Source: Alphaproteobacteria bacterium (GTDB taxonomy: Bacteria > Pseudomonadota > Alphaproteobacteria > Micropepsales > Micropepsaceae). From it: DNA of 64,000 nt. Location of the stretch: positions 100,675 through 164,674 of the forward strand of contig JAFBAL010000010.1 in assembly GCA_019247845.1 (NCBI GenBank), written 5' to 3'. A model generated the notes under the pieces. The model ran no database searches and was not told the origin of the DNA. It saw only the letters and a program-made list of their open reading frames with translations. Position numbers and translations under genes: made by a program. The first letter of the stretch is position 1; every line of letters starts with the position of its first letter. This document shows, piece after piece, positions 7,943 to 17,395 of the stretch.

Positions 7943-9127
7943 TCAACCGCCTGGCTGCTTCGGCTTGTCGAGCTGATCGGTGACGACCATGTCGCCCGCC
8001 TTCAGATCGCCCGACAGGACCTGCGTCATCCGTCCGTCGCTGGCGCCGGTCCGGATGTCCTTCGCGGTCAGCTTGTCGCCGGTCTTCACCCAGACGCGTC
8101 CGGCATTGACGCCGTTCAGCTCCGGCGGCGGCGGCGGCGCCTGGTTCTTGATCTCGTCGGGCGGCACGAAGCGCAGCGCCGTGCCGGGCACGAGCAGCGC
8201 GTCCTTGATGTTGGCGGCCTCGATCTCGGCGGTGGCGGTCATGCCGGGCTTGAGCAGCCCGCCTTCGTTCTGCACCAAGAGCACGCCCTGATAGGTGACG
8301 ACGCCCTGCACCGTCTTGGGCGCGTTGTGGATCGAGATCAGCTCGGCCTTGAACTTGCGCGAGGGATAGGCGTCGACATTGAAGGTCGCATGGCTGCCGG
8401 CATGGACCAGGCCCACATCGGCCTCGTCGATGTCGACGTCCAGCTCCATCTGGTTGAGGTCGCTCGCGAGCGTATAGAGCACCGGCGTCGTCATCGCGGC
8501 GACCACGGTCTGGCCGACCTCGACCTTGCGGTCCAGCACCACGCCGTCGATCGGCGAATAGATCGTGGCCTTGGACAGCATGGTCGTGTCCTGGTCGACC
8601 TGCGCGCGGGCCAGCCCCACGCCGGCCTTGGCGCGGGCGAGGTCGCCGGAGGAGACGTTGAGCTGCTCCTTCGACAGCGCATTGCCCTTCTCCAGCGCGA
8701 CATAGCGGTCGTGCGTCTGGCTCATCTGCGACAAGGTCGCCTCGGCCTGCGCCAGGGTGGCGCGCGCCTGCTGCAGCTGGGCCTTGAGCTGGTCGGTATT
8801 GATGCGGGCGAGCTCCTGGCCCTTCTTCACATGGTCGTTGAAGTCGACACCCAGCACGTCGATGCGTCCCGACACCTCGGCGCCGACATCGACCTGGTTG
8901 CGCGGGGCCAGCGTGCCCGTCGCGCTGACGGTGACCGCCAGGGTGCCGCGGGTGACCGCTTTGGTCTCGTAGCTGTGGGGGGACGCCGGCTTCAGGACGA
9001 GGAACGCCACGATCAGGACGGGAACGCCGATGCCGATCAGCCACCACATCCGGCGGCGCCAGCGCCGGTTCTTGCGGCCGATGCCCAGCCGCCCCGCCAT
9101 CTCTTGATCAGGAACAGGTGCGTTCAC
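7943..9127 (-). CDS. MacA-like periplasmic adaptor (HlyD/RND family)
   Basis: 394 residues. A cytoplasmic N-terminus (1-30) with many Arg precedes one membrane anchor (about 32-48, LIGIGVPVLIVAFLVLK). Next come a split biotinyl-lipoyl-like domain (SGRIDVLGVDFNDHVKKGQ ... YSPIDGVVLDRKVEVGQTV) around a helical hairpin (about 100-165) and beta-barrel/membrane-proximal domains. It links the MacB-like inner-membrane pump to an outer-membrane channel; no TolC gene is in the window. First gene of the operon. Confidence 0.9.
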   Translation of the reverse strand: MNAPVPDQEMAGRLGIGRKNRRWRRRMWWLIGIGVPVLIVAFLVLKPASPHSYETKAVTRGTLAVTVSATGTLAPRNQVDVGAEVSGRIDVLGVDFNDHVKKGQELARINTDQLKAQLQQARATLAQAEATLSQMSQTHDRYVALEKGNALSKEQLNVSSGDLARAKAGVGLARAQVDQDTTMLSKATIYSPIDGVVLDRKVEVGQTVVAAMTTPVLYTLASDLNQMELDVDIDEADVGLVHAGSHATFNVDAYPSRKFKAELISIHNAPKTVQGVVTYQGVLLVQNEGGLLKPGMTATAEIEAANIKDALLVPGTALRFVPPDEIKNQAPPPPPELNGVNAGRVWVKTGDKLTAKDIRTGASDGRMTQVLSGDLKAGDMVVTDQLDKPKQPGG

Positions 9128-9234
9128 GTCGTAAGCTCCCCAGCCGGCGGACAGGATGTTGGGTGGACCTTGGGGCTAGTCAAGGTGGTCGAGCGACCGC
9201 CGCGCAAATAGCGGGTGAATATTGGGCAAGCTTG

Positions 9235-9250
9235 TTTAACGCGCGTTAAC
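9235..9250 (+). promoter_or_regulatory. Palindromic CtrA-like box upstream of the PBP1A gene
   Basis: TTTA-N7-TTAAC at 9235-9250, containing the perfect 14-bp palindrome TTAACGCGCGTTAA (9236-9249). It resembles the CtrA consensus TTAA-N7-TTAAC with one mismatch. It lies about 25 bp before the PBP1A start codon and also in the divergent MacAB-type operon upstream region. Confidence 0.4.
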
Positions 9251-9273
9251 CCTTCGCGCCTAGAACGGTCCCC

Positions 9274-11268
9274 ATGGCACAGGACCGCGCGCGCGCCAGG
9301 ACGAAGCGGACCGCCGACGGCGGCCACGCCGCGCCGCCGCCCGCCGCCCCGCCGCCGCCGCCCAAGCCCAAACGGCGCCGCGCATGGCCTTATGCGCTCG
9401 CGATCCTGCTGGCCTGGGGGATCATCTTCGGGGCGGTGTTCTTCTCGCGGTTCCTGTCGAATCTGCCCGACGTGAACACCCTGCTCGCCCAGGGCCCGTC
9501 GCAGGACATCACCCTGCTGGACGACCAGGGCCGGCTGATCGCGCGTCGCGGCTTGACGCAAGGCGCGCTGGTCGACGTCTCGACCCTGCCCAAGCACGTG
9601 CCCGATGCCTTCATCGCCATCGAGGATCGCCGCTTCCGCGAGCATATCGGGCTCGACCCCGTGGGCCTGGTGCGCGCGCTGTTCCAGAACATGTCGGCCG
9701 GGCACGTCGTGCAGGGCGGCTCGACCTTGACCCAGCAGCTCGCCAAGAACCTGTTCCTCGATCCCGGGCGCAACCTGGAGCGCAAGACGCAAGAGGCGAT
9801 GCTCGCGCTGTACCTGGAGAGCCGCTATTCCAAGGACCAGATCCTCACCCTCTATCTGAACCGCGTCTATTTCGGCGCCGGCGCCTACGGCATCGAGGCC
9901 GCGGCGGAACGCTTCTTCGGCAAGCATGCGAGCGAGCTCACCCTGCCCGAGGCCGCGATGCTGGCGGGCAGCGTCAAGGCGCCGGCCAAGTACAATCCGC
10001 TGAACGATCCCGACGCCTCGATGGAACGCGCTTTGGTCGTGCTCAAGGCGATGCGGGACGCGGATTTCATCGACGAGCGCACGCGCCTTTCCGCCGCCGC
10101 GACCCGGCCGCATGTCGTGCGCGGCAGCGGCCATGCCGGCGGCGGCTATTTCACCGATTGGATCGTGTCGCAGATCCCGGGCTATATCGGCGAGAACAAC
10201 GAGCCCATCGTCGTCGAGACCAGCTTCGATCTCGACGCGCAGGCTGAAGCCGAACGCGCGGTGGCGCAGGGCCTCGCCGAGCAGGCCGAGAAGCTGAATG
10301 CAGGGCAAGCGGTGCTCATCGCGATGACACCCGATGGCGCGGTACGCGCGATGGTGGGCGGGCGCTCCTATGCGCAAAGCCCCTACAACCGGGCGACCGA
10401 AGCGGTGCGCCAGCCGGGCTCGGCGTTCAAGCCTTTCGTCTATCTCACGGCCTTCGAGCATGGCCGCACGCCGTCGGACGTGATGAACGACGTGCCGGTC
10501 AACATCCATGGCTGGAAGCCCGACGACTACGAAGGCAAATACGAAGGCGAAATCTCGCTGACGCGCGCCTTCGCCAAGTCGTCGAACTCCATCGCGGCGC
10601 AGCTGACCGCGCAGCTCGGGCCCAGGACGGTCGCGCGCACGGCGCACCGTCTGGGCATCGCGTCCAATCTCGACATCAATGCATCGCTGGCGCTGGGCAC
10701 CTCGGGCGTCACGCCGCTCGAGCTGGTGACGGCCTATGTGCCGTTCGCGAACGGCGGGCAAGGGGTCATCGCCTTCGGCATCCAGCGCATCCGCACCGCC
10801 TCGGGCAAGGTGCTGTGGGAGCGCAAGAGCTCCGGCCCCATCGCGGTGATCAAGCCCGCCAATGCGGCGGCGATGACCTCGCTGATGGTGGCCACCGTCG
10901 AGACCGGCACCGGCAAGGCGGCGCGTCTCACCGACCGGCCGAGCGCGGGCAAGACCGGCACGACGCAGGATTTCCACGACGCCTGGTTCGTCGGCTACAG
11001 CGCCGATCTCGTCTGCGGCGTGTGGATCGGCAACGACGACAACACGCCGATGAAGCACGCGACCGGCGGCGGCTTGCCGGCGCATATCTTCAAGACCTTC
11101 ATGGAGAGCGCCGAAGCCGGCCTGCCGTCGAAGCCGCTGGTCGGCACCGAGACGCCGGTCGCGAGCCTTCCCGCCGCAGGCGACACCGCAGCACCTCCGG
11201 AGCCGTCGTCGGGCGACGACATCTCGAAGTTCCTCGACAGCCTGTTCGGCAAAGGCGACGAGCATTGA
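9274..11268 (+). CDS. Class A penicillin-binding protein, PBP1A family
   Basis: 664 residues. A basic, Pro-rich cytoplasmic tail (1-40) precedes a membrane anchor (about 43-63). The GT51 glycosyltransferase domain has [13 protein letters not shown] and [14 protein letters not shown]. The transpeptidase domain carries SAFK (catalytic serine in PGSAFKPF), SSN in [10 protein letters not shown] and KTGT in GKTGTTQDF. It polymerises lipid II and cross-links peptidoglycan at the periplasmic face. It is somewhat shorter than E. coli PBP1A and lacks the long OB insert. A CtrA-like box lies just upstream. The next gene overlaps its stop. Confidence 0.93.
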   Translation: MAQDRARARTKRTADGGHAAPPPAAPPPPPKPKRRRAWPYALAILLAWGIIFGAVFFSRFLSNLPDVNTLLAQGPSQDITLLDDQGRLIARRGLTQGALVDVSTLPKHVPDAFIAIEDRRFREHIGLDPVGLVRALFQNMSAGHVVQGGSTLTQQLAKNLFLDPGRNLERKTQEAMLALYLESRYSKDQILTLYLNRVYFGAGAYGIEAAAERFFGKHASELTLPEAAMLAGSVKAPAKYNPLNDPDASMERALVVLKAMRDADFIDERTRLSAAATRPHVVRGSGHAGGGYFTDWIVSQIPGYIGENNEPIVVETSFDLDAQAEAERAVAQGLAEQAEKLNAGQAVLIAMTPDGAVRAMVGGRSYAQSPYNRATEAVRQPGSAFKPFVYLTAFEHGRTPSDVMNDVPVNIHGWKPDDYEGKYEGEISLTRAFAKSSNSIAAQLTAQLGPRTVARTAHRLGIASNLDINASLALGTSGVTPLELVTAYVPFANGGQGVIAFGIQRIRTASGKVLWERKSSGPIAVIKPANAAAMTSLMVATVETGTGKAARLTDRPSAGKTGTTQDFHDAWFVGYSADLVCGVWIGNDDNTPMKHATGGGLPAHIFKTFMESAEAGLPSKPLVGTETPVASLPAAGDTAAPPEPSSGDDISKFLDSLFGKGDEH

Positions 11269-11753
11269 CCCATACGAGCCGCCAAGTGATTGGCCAATGC
11301 GCCTGCGGCAAGGTCAGGCTCGAGGTCGACGTGCCGGTGTTCTGGGCCTGGCACGACCATTCGGAAGCCACGCGCCGCGCGCAGGGCTGTGCCTATGCGA
11401 CCTATGTCGGCGTCTGGAAGAGCAAGCTGCGCATCGCCAAGGGCGCCACGCACATCGCGACCTATGAGGACAAGAAGCGCAAGACCGTGCGCAGCTTCTG
11501 CGCGGCCTGCGGCACGCCCTTGATGTACGAGCGCGGCCATTCGCCCAGGATGATCAACCTGCCGCGCGCGCTCTTCGCCGGACGCGTCGGCCGCGAGCCG
11601 CGCTATCACATCGCGGCCGAAGCCTCGCCCGAATGGGCTTACGCGCAGGAACCGCTGGTGCCGCTCAAAGGCTATCCGGGCGTGATGTGGGACCGGCGCA
11701 AGAAGAAGCCCAAGGACGAAGGGCTCGAGGATTTCCTCACTCGCTTTCCTTGA
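11265..11753 (+). CDS. GFA/CENP-V family zinc-binding protein
   Basis: About 162 residues of the glutathione-dependent formaldehyde-activating (GFA) fold. Zinc ligands are visible as GQCACGK near the N-terminus and CAACGTP in the middle, with a further Cys in QGCAYATY. Biochemical role is uncertain, since family members have varied or unknown functions. The best-supported starts are TTG at 11265, overlapping the PBP1A stop (TTGA), or GTG at 11286; either keeps the first CxC. The last 17 bases overlap the convergent hydrolase gene. Confidence 0.75.
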   Translation: MTHTSRQVIGQCACGKVRLEVDVPVFWAWHDHSEATRRAQGCAYATYVGVWKSKLRIAKGATHIATYEDKKRKTVRSFCAACGTPLMYERGHSPRMINLPRALFAGRVGREPRYHIAAEASPEWAYAQEPLVPLKGYPGVMWDRRKKKPKDEGLEDFLTRFP

Positions 11754-12792
11754 GCAGCGTCTCCAGCTTGTCCTTCCACACCGCGGCCCAGGTATGAGTG
11801 CCGTGGCCGTGGGTCGCCTCGCTGACCGGGATCAGCACGAAGGTGCCGTGCTTGATTTCGGGCGCCAGCTTCTCGGCGATGCCGAGCTCGGGCGGATTGA
11901 TGAAATCGTCGGCCGAGTTGATCCACATCACCGGCGCGGTGATGGCGCCAAGCTTGCCCGACGGGTCGTAGTTGCGCGAGGCGTCGACCTGATAGAGGAA
12001 GTCGTTGGCGTCGAGCGATTTCAGGTAGCCGTCCACGGTCTTCTCGACATAGGCGTCGACGCCGTCGCGCGTCGGATAGGCCTTCTGCATCACCAGCGGC
12101 GCCGCGCCCGCGATCATCAAAAGGTCGGCCGCGGTGCGCAGCCCTTCGCGCGGCGGCGTCTTGTATTCGCCGCCGTTCCACGCCGGATCGTTCCGAATCG
12201 CGTCGGTCGTCATCTTGCGCCACATCCGGTTGCGGCCGGCGATCTGCACCGGCAGGCAGGCGAGCGGCATCAGGGCGCCGGCGAAGTCGGGCCAGGTCTC
12301 GCCCCAGACGAAGGACTGCATGCAGCCCATCGACGTGCCCATGATCAGGCGCAGATGGGTCACGTGCAGTCCCTTGACCAGCATCTCGTGCTGCGCCGCG
12401 ACCATGTCGTCGTAGTCGTAATGCGGGAACCTGGCGTGCATCCCATCGCTGGGCTTCGACGACTTGCCGTGCCCGATGCCGTCGGGAAGGACGATATAGT
12501 ACTTCGCCGGATCGAGCAGCCCGCCGGGCACGAACAGCACGTCGGCGAATTGCGGGCGCAGGAATTGATGCCCGTCGCCGCCGGTGCCGTGCAGGATCAT
12601 CACCGCGTTGTCGACGTGGCCCTTGCGGTCCTTGTGCGGCCTGCCGAGCGTGGTGTAGTGCAGGCGCAGCTCGCCCATGCTCTCGCCGGTGCGGAACTTG
12701 AAATCATGCGCGACATAGTCGCCTTCGGTCGTGGCCGGTGCGGCCGCGGCCGCGGTGACGAACAGCGAAAGCGCAATGGCGGCGCGGACCAT
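11737..12792 (-). CDS. Secreted alpha/beta hydrolase, MetX-like fold
   Basis: 351 residues with a signal peptide (about 1-18, ending AAAAAP). The fold resembles homoserine O-acetyltransferases: HGTGG oxyanion region, nucleophile elbow GTSMGCMQ, acid in NSADDF and histidine in THGHGTHTW, a complete Ser-Asp-His triad. Export to the periplasm argues against a methionine-biosynthesis role and for an esterase or acyltransferase acting outside the cytoplasm. Neighbouring DipZ-like and GFA genes do not suggest a substrate. Confidence 0.8.
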   Translation of the reverse strand: MVRAAIALSLFVTAAAAAPATTEGDYVAHDFKFRTGESMGELRLHYTTLGRPHKDRKGHVDNAVMILHGTGGDGHQFLRPQFADVLFVPGGLLDPAKYYIVLPDGIGHGKSSKPSDGMHARFPHYDYDDMVAAQHEMLVKGLHVTHLRLIMGTSMGCMQSFVWGETWPDFAGALMPLACLPVQIAGRNRMWRKMTTDAIRNDPAWNGGEYKTPPREGLRTAADLLMIAGAAPLVMQKAYPTRDGVDAYVEKTVDGYLKSLDANDFLYQVDASRNYDPSGKLGAITAPVMWINSADDFINPPELGIAEKLAPEIKHGTFVLIPVSEATHGHGTHTWAAVWKDKLETLLKESE

Positions 12793-12845
12793 GACGGCCT
12801 CCTGAAAAGGGCCGCAAATCTGATCCGCAGCGATGCCCTCGTCAA

Positions 12846-12935
12846 CCGAAGGTGTCCTAGCCGAACGTGCCGTGGCCGAACGTGCCCTGGCCGGACGTGC
12901 CGTGGCCGAACGTGCCCTAGCCGAACGTGAAAGAG
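12846..12935. repeat. 15-bp minisatellite (six copies) across the dipZ-like stop codon
   Basis: Six tandem 15-bp units on the plus strand start at 12846, 12861, 12876, 12891, 12906 and 12921; the core is ccgaacgtgccctgg. On the minus strand each unit is five codons in frame with the DipZ-like gene. The gene stops at a TAG in one unit (12917-12919). Readthrough would add GTFGH, GTSGQ, GTFGH and GTFG before a second TAG at 12857-12859. Confidence 0.95.
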
Positions 12936-14629
12936 TAGGCCTGCACGCCGGGGTCGAGGAACTCGATCTCGAAGGTGCGGTCGGCGACCGGTCCGCTCTG
13001 ACGGATGAGCTGGTAGAGGCGCTGCGACGTCACCGTGCCGTTTCCATCCGCATCGGTGTCCATGCCGTGCGCGTCGCCGGGCGGCTTGCCGTCGAGCGTG
13101 ACCTTGAAGCGCACCGGCGTCTTGCCGTTCGCAGGTCCCAGCACGAAATGCAGGTCGCGCGCATGGAAGCGGAACGCGACCTTGCCGCCGGGCTTGTTCA
13201 GCACCGTCATCTGCGGCCCGATGGTCCAGCTGCCGCCAAGGGCCCATTGGTTGAGGTTCAGGCCCGGCGGGACCGCATAGTCCGACGGCTTGTCGGTCGC
13301 GACGTGGTCGCTGGCGAAGCTCTGGCCGCGGTCGTAGCCGACATAGGTCTCGGGCGAGCGGATGTCGTCGATATCGGCCGAAGCCTCGGCGCCCTTTGCG
13401 TTGGGATCGACGGAGCCCGCGGGCAGGTCCGTCTGGCCGGCCTCCTTCAGCAGCTGCCGGATGATCGCCTCGGACTTGTCGTAGTCGCCTTCTCCGAAAT
13501 GATGCGCGCGGATGCGGCCCTGCGCGTCGATGAAGTAATGCGCCGGCCAGTACTGATTGTCGAACGCCTGCCAGATCTTCAGGTCGGCATCGAGCGCGAC
13601 GGGGTAATGGATGTTCAGATCCTTCACCGCGCGCTCGACGTTGCCCAAGTCCTTCTCGAAGGCGAATTCGGGCGCATGCACGCCGATCACGACCAGCCCG
13701 TGGCCTTTGTATTTCTCCGCCCAGGCGCGCACGTAAGGGATGGAGCGCAAACAGTTGATGCAGGAATAGGTCCAGAAATCGACGACCACGACCTTGCCCT
13801 TGAGCGCGGCGCGCGTCAGCGGCCCCGAATTGATCCAGGCGGTGGCGCCGGAAAGCTCCGGCATCGTGCCTTCTACCGCAAGATCGCTTCCCGCGATTTT
13901 GGCGGCTTGGGCGCGTTTCGGCGGATTGACCTTCTCGATCAGGCCCTGCTCCAGGCTCGCGGTATTGGCGAGCGACAGGCGCGTCAGGAACCCGGTGTCC
14001 CAGCCGAGCGCGATCGCCACGACGCCCAAGAGAACCAGGGCGCCCAGGCCGCGCCTGACCCATTCCCCGGCGCCGAGCGAGCGCTTCATCGCGGCGAAGA
14101 CGCGTCCGCCGATCAAGAGCGCCACCGCCAGCGAGGTCGCCGCGCCCGCGGCATAGGCGAGCAGCAGAAGCGTCGTGCTGGCGCTCGCGCCCTGGATCGC
14201 GGCACCCGTCAGCACCAGGCCCAGGATCGGTCCCGCGCAGGGCGCCCAAAGCAGGCCGGTCGCGACGCCGAGCAGCAGCGACGATCCGATGCCCGAGCCT
14301 TGGCCTTGGGAGAGCCGGTTGCCCAAGGCCACCAGCGGCTGCGTCAAGCGGTCCGCCAGCGACGGCAGCAGCAGGGTGAGGCCGAAGAACGCCAGCAATA
14401 TCAGCGCCAGAATGCGCCCCCACTGGTTGGCATGCACCGCCCAGCCGCCGCCGACCGCGGCCAGGGTCGCCACGGCGGCGAAGGTCAGCGCCATGCCGAT
14501 CAGAAGCGGCAGGCCGCTTCTCACGAAAGGTTGATCGGCCCGCGCGAAGACGAAAGGCAGCACGGGCAGGATGCAGGGGCTGAGGATCGTCAGCACGCCG
14601 CCGAGATAGGAGAGGATCAGAAGGGTCAT
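12917..14629 (-). CDS. DipZ-like fusion: CcdA/DsbD transmembrane domain plus thioredoxin and C-terminal beta domain
   Basis: 570 residues. Residues 1-240 are a CcdA/DsbD-type membrane domain with two PCxxP-like redox motifs (SPCILPVLP and APCAGPILG). A TlpA-like thioredoxin domain follows (about 290-430) with WTYSCINCLRS as the CxxC site. The last ~150 residues form a DipZ-type carbohydrate-binding-like beta domain (LNLNQWALGGSW). It should carry reducing power from cytoplasmic thioredoxin to periplasmic proteins. The ATG at 14627-14629 directly precedes the first membrane helix; a longer upstream frame is not protein-like. Its stop codon lies within a 15-bp minisatellite. Confidence 0.88.
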   Translation of the reverse strand: MTLLILSYLGGVLTILSPCILPVLPFVFARADQPFVRSGLPLLIGMALTFAAVATLAAVGGGWAVHANQWGRILALILLAFFGLTLLLPSLADRLTQPLVALGNRLSQGQGSGIGSSLLLGVATGLLWAPCAGPILGLVLTGAAIQGASASTTLLLLAYAAGAATSLAVALLIGGRVFAAMKRSLGAGEWVRRGLGALVLLGVVAIALGWDTGFLTRLSLANTASLEQGLIEKVNPPKRAQAAKIAGSDLAVEGTMPELSGATAWINSGPLTRAALKGKVVVVDFWTYSCINCLRSIPYVRAWAEKYKGHGLVVIGVHAPEFAFEKDLGNVERAVKDLNIHYPVALDADLKIWQAFDNQYWPAHYFIDAQGRIRAHHFGEGDYDKSEAIIRQLLKEAGQTDLPAGSVDPNAKGAEASADIDDIRSPETYVGYDRGQSFASDHVATDKPSDYAVPPGLNLNQWALGGSWTIGPQMTVLNKPGGKVAFRFHARDLHFVLGPANGKTPVRFKVTLDGKPPGDAHGMDTDADGNGTVTSQRLYQLIRQSGPVADRTFEIEFLDPGVQAYSFTFG

Positions 14630-14684
14630 GGCCGAGATACGGGCGTCAGGGCGAAGAAGTTGCAGCCAGGGCGATGGATCGGGC

Positions 14685-15635
14685 TCATGGCGACGCCGTC
14701 GCCGCGGCCACGATCGATTCCGCTTTGGCGAACAGTGCCGGATCGATCTCGAGCCCCGAGGCGCCGGCATTGTCGTCGACCTGTTCGGGCTTGCTGGCGC
14801 CGATGATGGCCGAGGCGACATTGGGCTCGCGCAGCACCCAGGCGAGCGCGAACTGCGCCATCGAGCAGCCGGCCTCCAGCGCCAGTGGCTTCAGCTTCTG
14901 CACCGCCTCCAGCACCGGCCGCTCGGTCAGGCGGCCGATGAAGCCGCTCATCTTGTCGCTCGAGGCGCGCGAGTCCGAAGGCGGCGGCGTGTCGGGCGAA
15001 TATTTGCCGGTCAGAACGCCTTGGCCGAGCGGCGACCACACGATCTGCGAGATGCCGTTGGCGGCTGAGATCGGGATCACCTTCTTCTCCGGCAGCCGCC
15101 ACAGCAGCGAATATTGCGGCTGGCTGGAGACGAAATGCTCGACGCCCGCCATCGCGACCGCGTCCTCGATCTGCTTGGGCGACCATTCCGAAAAGCCGAT
15201 CCAGCGCACCTTGCCGCTCTGCTTGGCGCGGGTCAGCGCCTCCATCGTCTCGGGCAGCGGCGTGTTCGGGTCGTAGCGGTGGCATTGATAGAGGTCGACG
15301 TAATCGGTGCGCAGCCTCTTCAAGGAATCGTCGAGCTGCTTCTCGATCTGCGTGGCGGACAGGCCCTGGTTGCCGCCGCCCATGTCGCCGAAGACCTTGG
15401 TCGCCAGCACGTAGGAGTCTCGCTTTCGCCCGGCCAGCGCCTCGCCCAGGAAGCTCTCCGCGGCGCCGCGGCCATAGACGTTGGCGGTGTCGACGAAGTT
15501 GATGCCGAGCTCGAAGGCGCGCTCGACGCAAGCGAGCGCCCGGCCGCGCTCCACGCCGACGCCGAAGGTCAGCCACGACCCCAGCGAGATTTCCGAAACG
15601 GAAAGGTCGCTCGCGCCGAGCTTGCGGTACTTCAT
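14685..15635 (-). CDS. Aldo/keto reductase (voltage-gated K channel beta-subunit type)
   Basis: 316 residues, NADPH-dependent TIM-barrel reductase. Catalytic tetrad positions are visible: Asp in FVDTANVYG with its Tyr, Lys in LATKVFG, and His in YQCHRYDPNTPL. The C-terminal cofactor region is SAIIGASKPEQVDDN. The sequence resembles AKR6/YghZ-like enzymes. The start MKYRKLGASDL has AAGGA upstream; a longer in-frame start at 15695 adds unconserved residues. It ends 55 bp before the DipZ-like start, so the two may be cotranscribed. The substrate is unknown, probably small aldehydes. Confidence 0.88.
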   Translation of the reverse strand: MKYRKLGASDLSVSEISLGSWLTFGVGVERGRALACVERAFELGINFVDTANVYGRGAAESFLGEALAGRKRDSYVLATKVFGDMGGGNQGLSATQIEKQLDDSLKRLRTDYVDLYQCHRYDPNTPLPETMEALTRAKQSGKVRWIGFSEWSPKQIEDAVAMAGVEHFVSSQPQYSLLWRLPEKKVIPISAANGISQIVWSPLGQGVLTGKYSPDTPPPSDSRASSDKMSGFIGRLTERPVLEAVQKLKPLALEAGCSMAQFALAWVLREPNVASAIIGASKPEQVDDNAGASGLEIDPALFAKAESIVAAATASP

Positions 15636-15777
15636 GGGGAGATCCTTCACGGGGGGGGCCTCGCCCAGTCTGCGCTGCCCACGGCGCAAAGTCACCCGCG
15701 GTCAAGTTTTTGACGCGAGGGATCAAGGCGCATCCGTGCATCGGCCCTTATCTGGAGACGGAAAGAGAGGGCACCGA

Positions 15778-16173
15778 ATGGTATCGCTGTTTCGTCTTTA
15801 CGCGCTCCGGGCGCTCTACCTGTTGATGGCGGTAGGGCAAGGCGCGATCCAATGGCCGCTCATCCTTCATCACGCCGCCCCCTGGAGCATGATGAGCGGC
15901 GTAGCGCATGCGCTGCTGGCGGCGCTATCGCTGATCGCGCTTCTGGGCCTGCGCTATCCGCTCAAGATGTTGCCGCTGCTGCTGTTCGAGCTCGCCTGGA
16001 AGACGATCTGGCTCGCCGGCATCGCGCTGCCGCTGTGGCTTGCCGGGCAGGTGGACGCCGACACGGCCGAGACGGTCAAAGCCTGCCTGCTGGGCATCGT
16101 CGTGCCCTTCGTGCTGCCCTGGGGCTATCTGATCGAGAACTATGTGAAGACGCCCGGCGACCGCTGGCGCTGA
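15778..16173 (+). CDS. Small four-helix membrane protein
   Basis: 131 residues with four predicted membrane helices (about 10-30, 38-60, 65-90, 100-122). No catalytic motif; the family is not recognised with certainty (DoxX-like or DUF-type). The ATG follows a purine-rich stretch (GAAAGAGAGGG). It is flanked by divergent and convergent genes and is probably a single-gene unit. Confidence 0.65.
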   Translation: MVSLFRLYALRALYLLMAVGQGAIQWPLILHHAAPWSMMSGVAHALLAALSLIALLGLRYPLKMLPLLLFELAWKTIWLAGIALPLWLAGQVDADTAETVKACLLGIVVPFVLPWGYLIENYVKTPGDRWR

Positions 16174-16204
16174 AATGAGCTGCTGCGCGCTTCCGTGCGC
16201 AGGG

Positions 16205-16933
16205 CTATTTCGCCGCGTAGCGGTGCAGCATGTGGCCCTGGTCGCGCAGCCATTTCTGCGGCCGGCGCGTGTCGCCTATCAAATCCTGGACGATGCGCCA
16301 GAACTTGGGCCCGTGGTTCATCTCGCGCATATGGGCGACCTCGTGCGCCACGACGTATTCCAGCACGAAGCTCGGCGCCAGGATCAGCCGCCACGAGAAC
16401 GACAGCGAGCGCCCCGCCGAGCATGAGCCCCAGCGGCTGGCGGTGTCGCGCACGGTGATGCGCTTGTGCTTCAGCCCGATGCGCGCGGCATGGAACAGCG
16501 TGCGCGCCTCCAGTTCCCTGCGCGCCTCGCGCTTGAGGAAATCCAGGATGCGGCGGCTGTGATGCTCTCTGTGGCCGGCGACGCGGATCGTGCCGTCCTC
16601 CAGCCACACCGCGCCGCGTCCGCCGTCGCCGTCGCGCACCACGTGCTCGACGCCGCGCAAGGGTATGCGCGCGCCCACGGCCAGCGGCACGGGCGACGGC
16701 ACGCGGGAGAGCTGGCGCTCGATCCAGTCCTTCTGGCCGCGGGCGAAATCCAGCGCCCGGTCCAGCGCGCGCTGCGACGGCGCGACCACGCTCACCTCGC
16801 CGGTGGTGGGATGGACCTTGACGATCAGCCGCCGGGCCCTGGGATTGAGCCGGACGTTGACCTCGACGTCGCGTCCCTCGATCGCCAGAAGCTCGCGCCG
16901 CGCCACTTTGCGGGTTGCCTTCACCTTACGCAT
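16205..16933 (-). CDS. YgjP-type M48-like zinc metallopeptidase (COG1451)
   Basis: About 242 residues. The N-terminal half is a beta-rich domain of the YgjP/DUF45 family (VNVRLNPRARRLIVKV). The C-terminal half has the SprT-like metal site HEVAHMREMNHGPKFW, with HExxH and a further His. Also typical is DTASRWGSCS. Members are predicted cytoplasmic metal-dependent hydrolases of unknown substrate. ATG at 16933 with GAAGGGAAG upstream is preferred to an in-frame ATG/GTG region at 16951. Confidence 0.83.
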   Translation of the reverse strand: MRKVKATRKVARRELLAIEGRDVEVNVRLNPRARRLIVKVHPTTGEVSVVAPSQRALDRALDFARGQKDWIERQLSRVPSPVPLAVGARIPLRGVEHVVRDGDGGRGAVWLEDGTIRVAGHREHHSRRILDFLKREARRELEARTLFHAARIGLKHKRITVRDTASRWGSCSAGRSLSFSWRLILAPSFVLEYVVAHEVAHMREMNHGPKFWRIVQDLIGDTRRPQKWLRDQGHMLHRYAAK

Positions 16934-16972
16934 GGGCTTCCCTTCACACACCGATCCTTTTGGGAAACGCCG

Positions 16973-17395
16973 ATGACGTCACGCCCGCGCTTCCATCTCG
17001 CCTTTCCGGTGAACGACCTCGCCGAAGCGCGCGCGTTCTATTCCGGCTTGCTCGGCTGTCCCGAAGGACGCGCGAGCGACGACTGGGTGGATTTCGATTT
17101 CTTCGGTCACCAGATCGTGGCTCATTTAAGCAAGGACGCCGCCGGACACAAAGCACATAATCTTGTTGACGGCGAGCAAGTTCCGGTCCGTCACTTCGGC
17201 GCGATTCTCACCATGAGCGAATGGCGCGCGCTCGCCGATCGTCTCAAGGAGAAACGCGCGCGCTTCATCATCGAGCCCGACATCCGCTTCGAAGGCGAAC
17301 CCGGCGAGCAGGCGACGTTCTTCGTGGCCGATCCCAGCGGCAATGCGCTCGAGTTCAAGGCCTTCGACGACGACAGCAGGATTTTCGCGAAATGA
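16973..17395 (+). CDS. VOC-superfamily (glyoxalase/dioxygenase-like) protein
   Basis: 140 residues forming two beta-alpha-beta-beta-beta modules. Possible metal ligands are His in FHLAFPVNDL, His in VPVRHFGAIL and Glu in GNALEFKAF, the pattern of extradiol dioxygenase-like VOC proteins. The reaction is unknown. Its TGA overlaps the dsbB ATG (ATGA at 17392-17395), and dsbB overlaps coq7 the same way, so the three are translationally coupled. Confidence 0.82.
   Translation: MTSRPRFHLAFPVNDLAEARAFYSGLLGCPEGRASDDWVDFDFFGHQIVAHLSKDAAGHKAHNLVDGEQVPVRHFGAILTMSEWRALADRLKEKRARFIIEPDIRFEGEPGEQATFFVADPSGNALEFKAFDDDSRIFAK

Noticed and set aside
11737..12792. Homoserine O-acetyltransferase (metX) assignment
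   Set aside because: The fold and triad fit, but the signal peptide places it outside the cytoplasm, so a methionine-biosynthesis role is unlikely.
12833..14806. Long plus-strand frame with AERALAER-type repeats
   Set aside because: The repeats are the translated shadow of the 15-bp minisatellite, and the frame is antisense to the dipZ-like gene.
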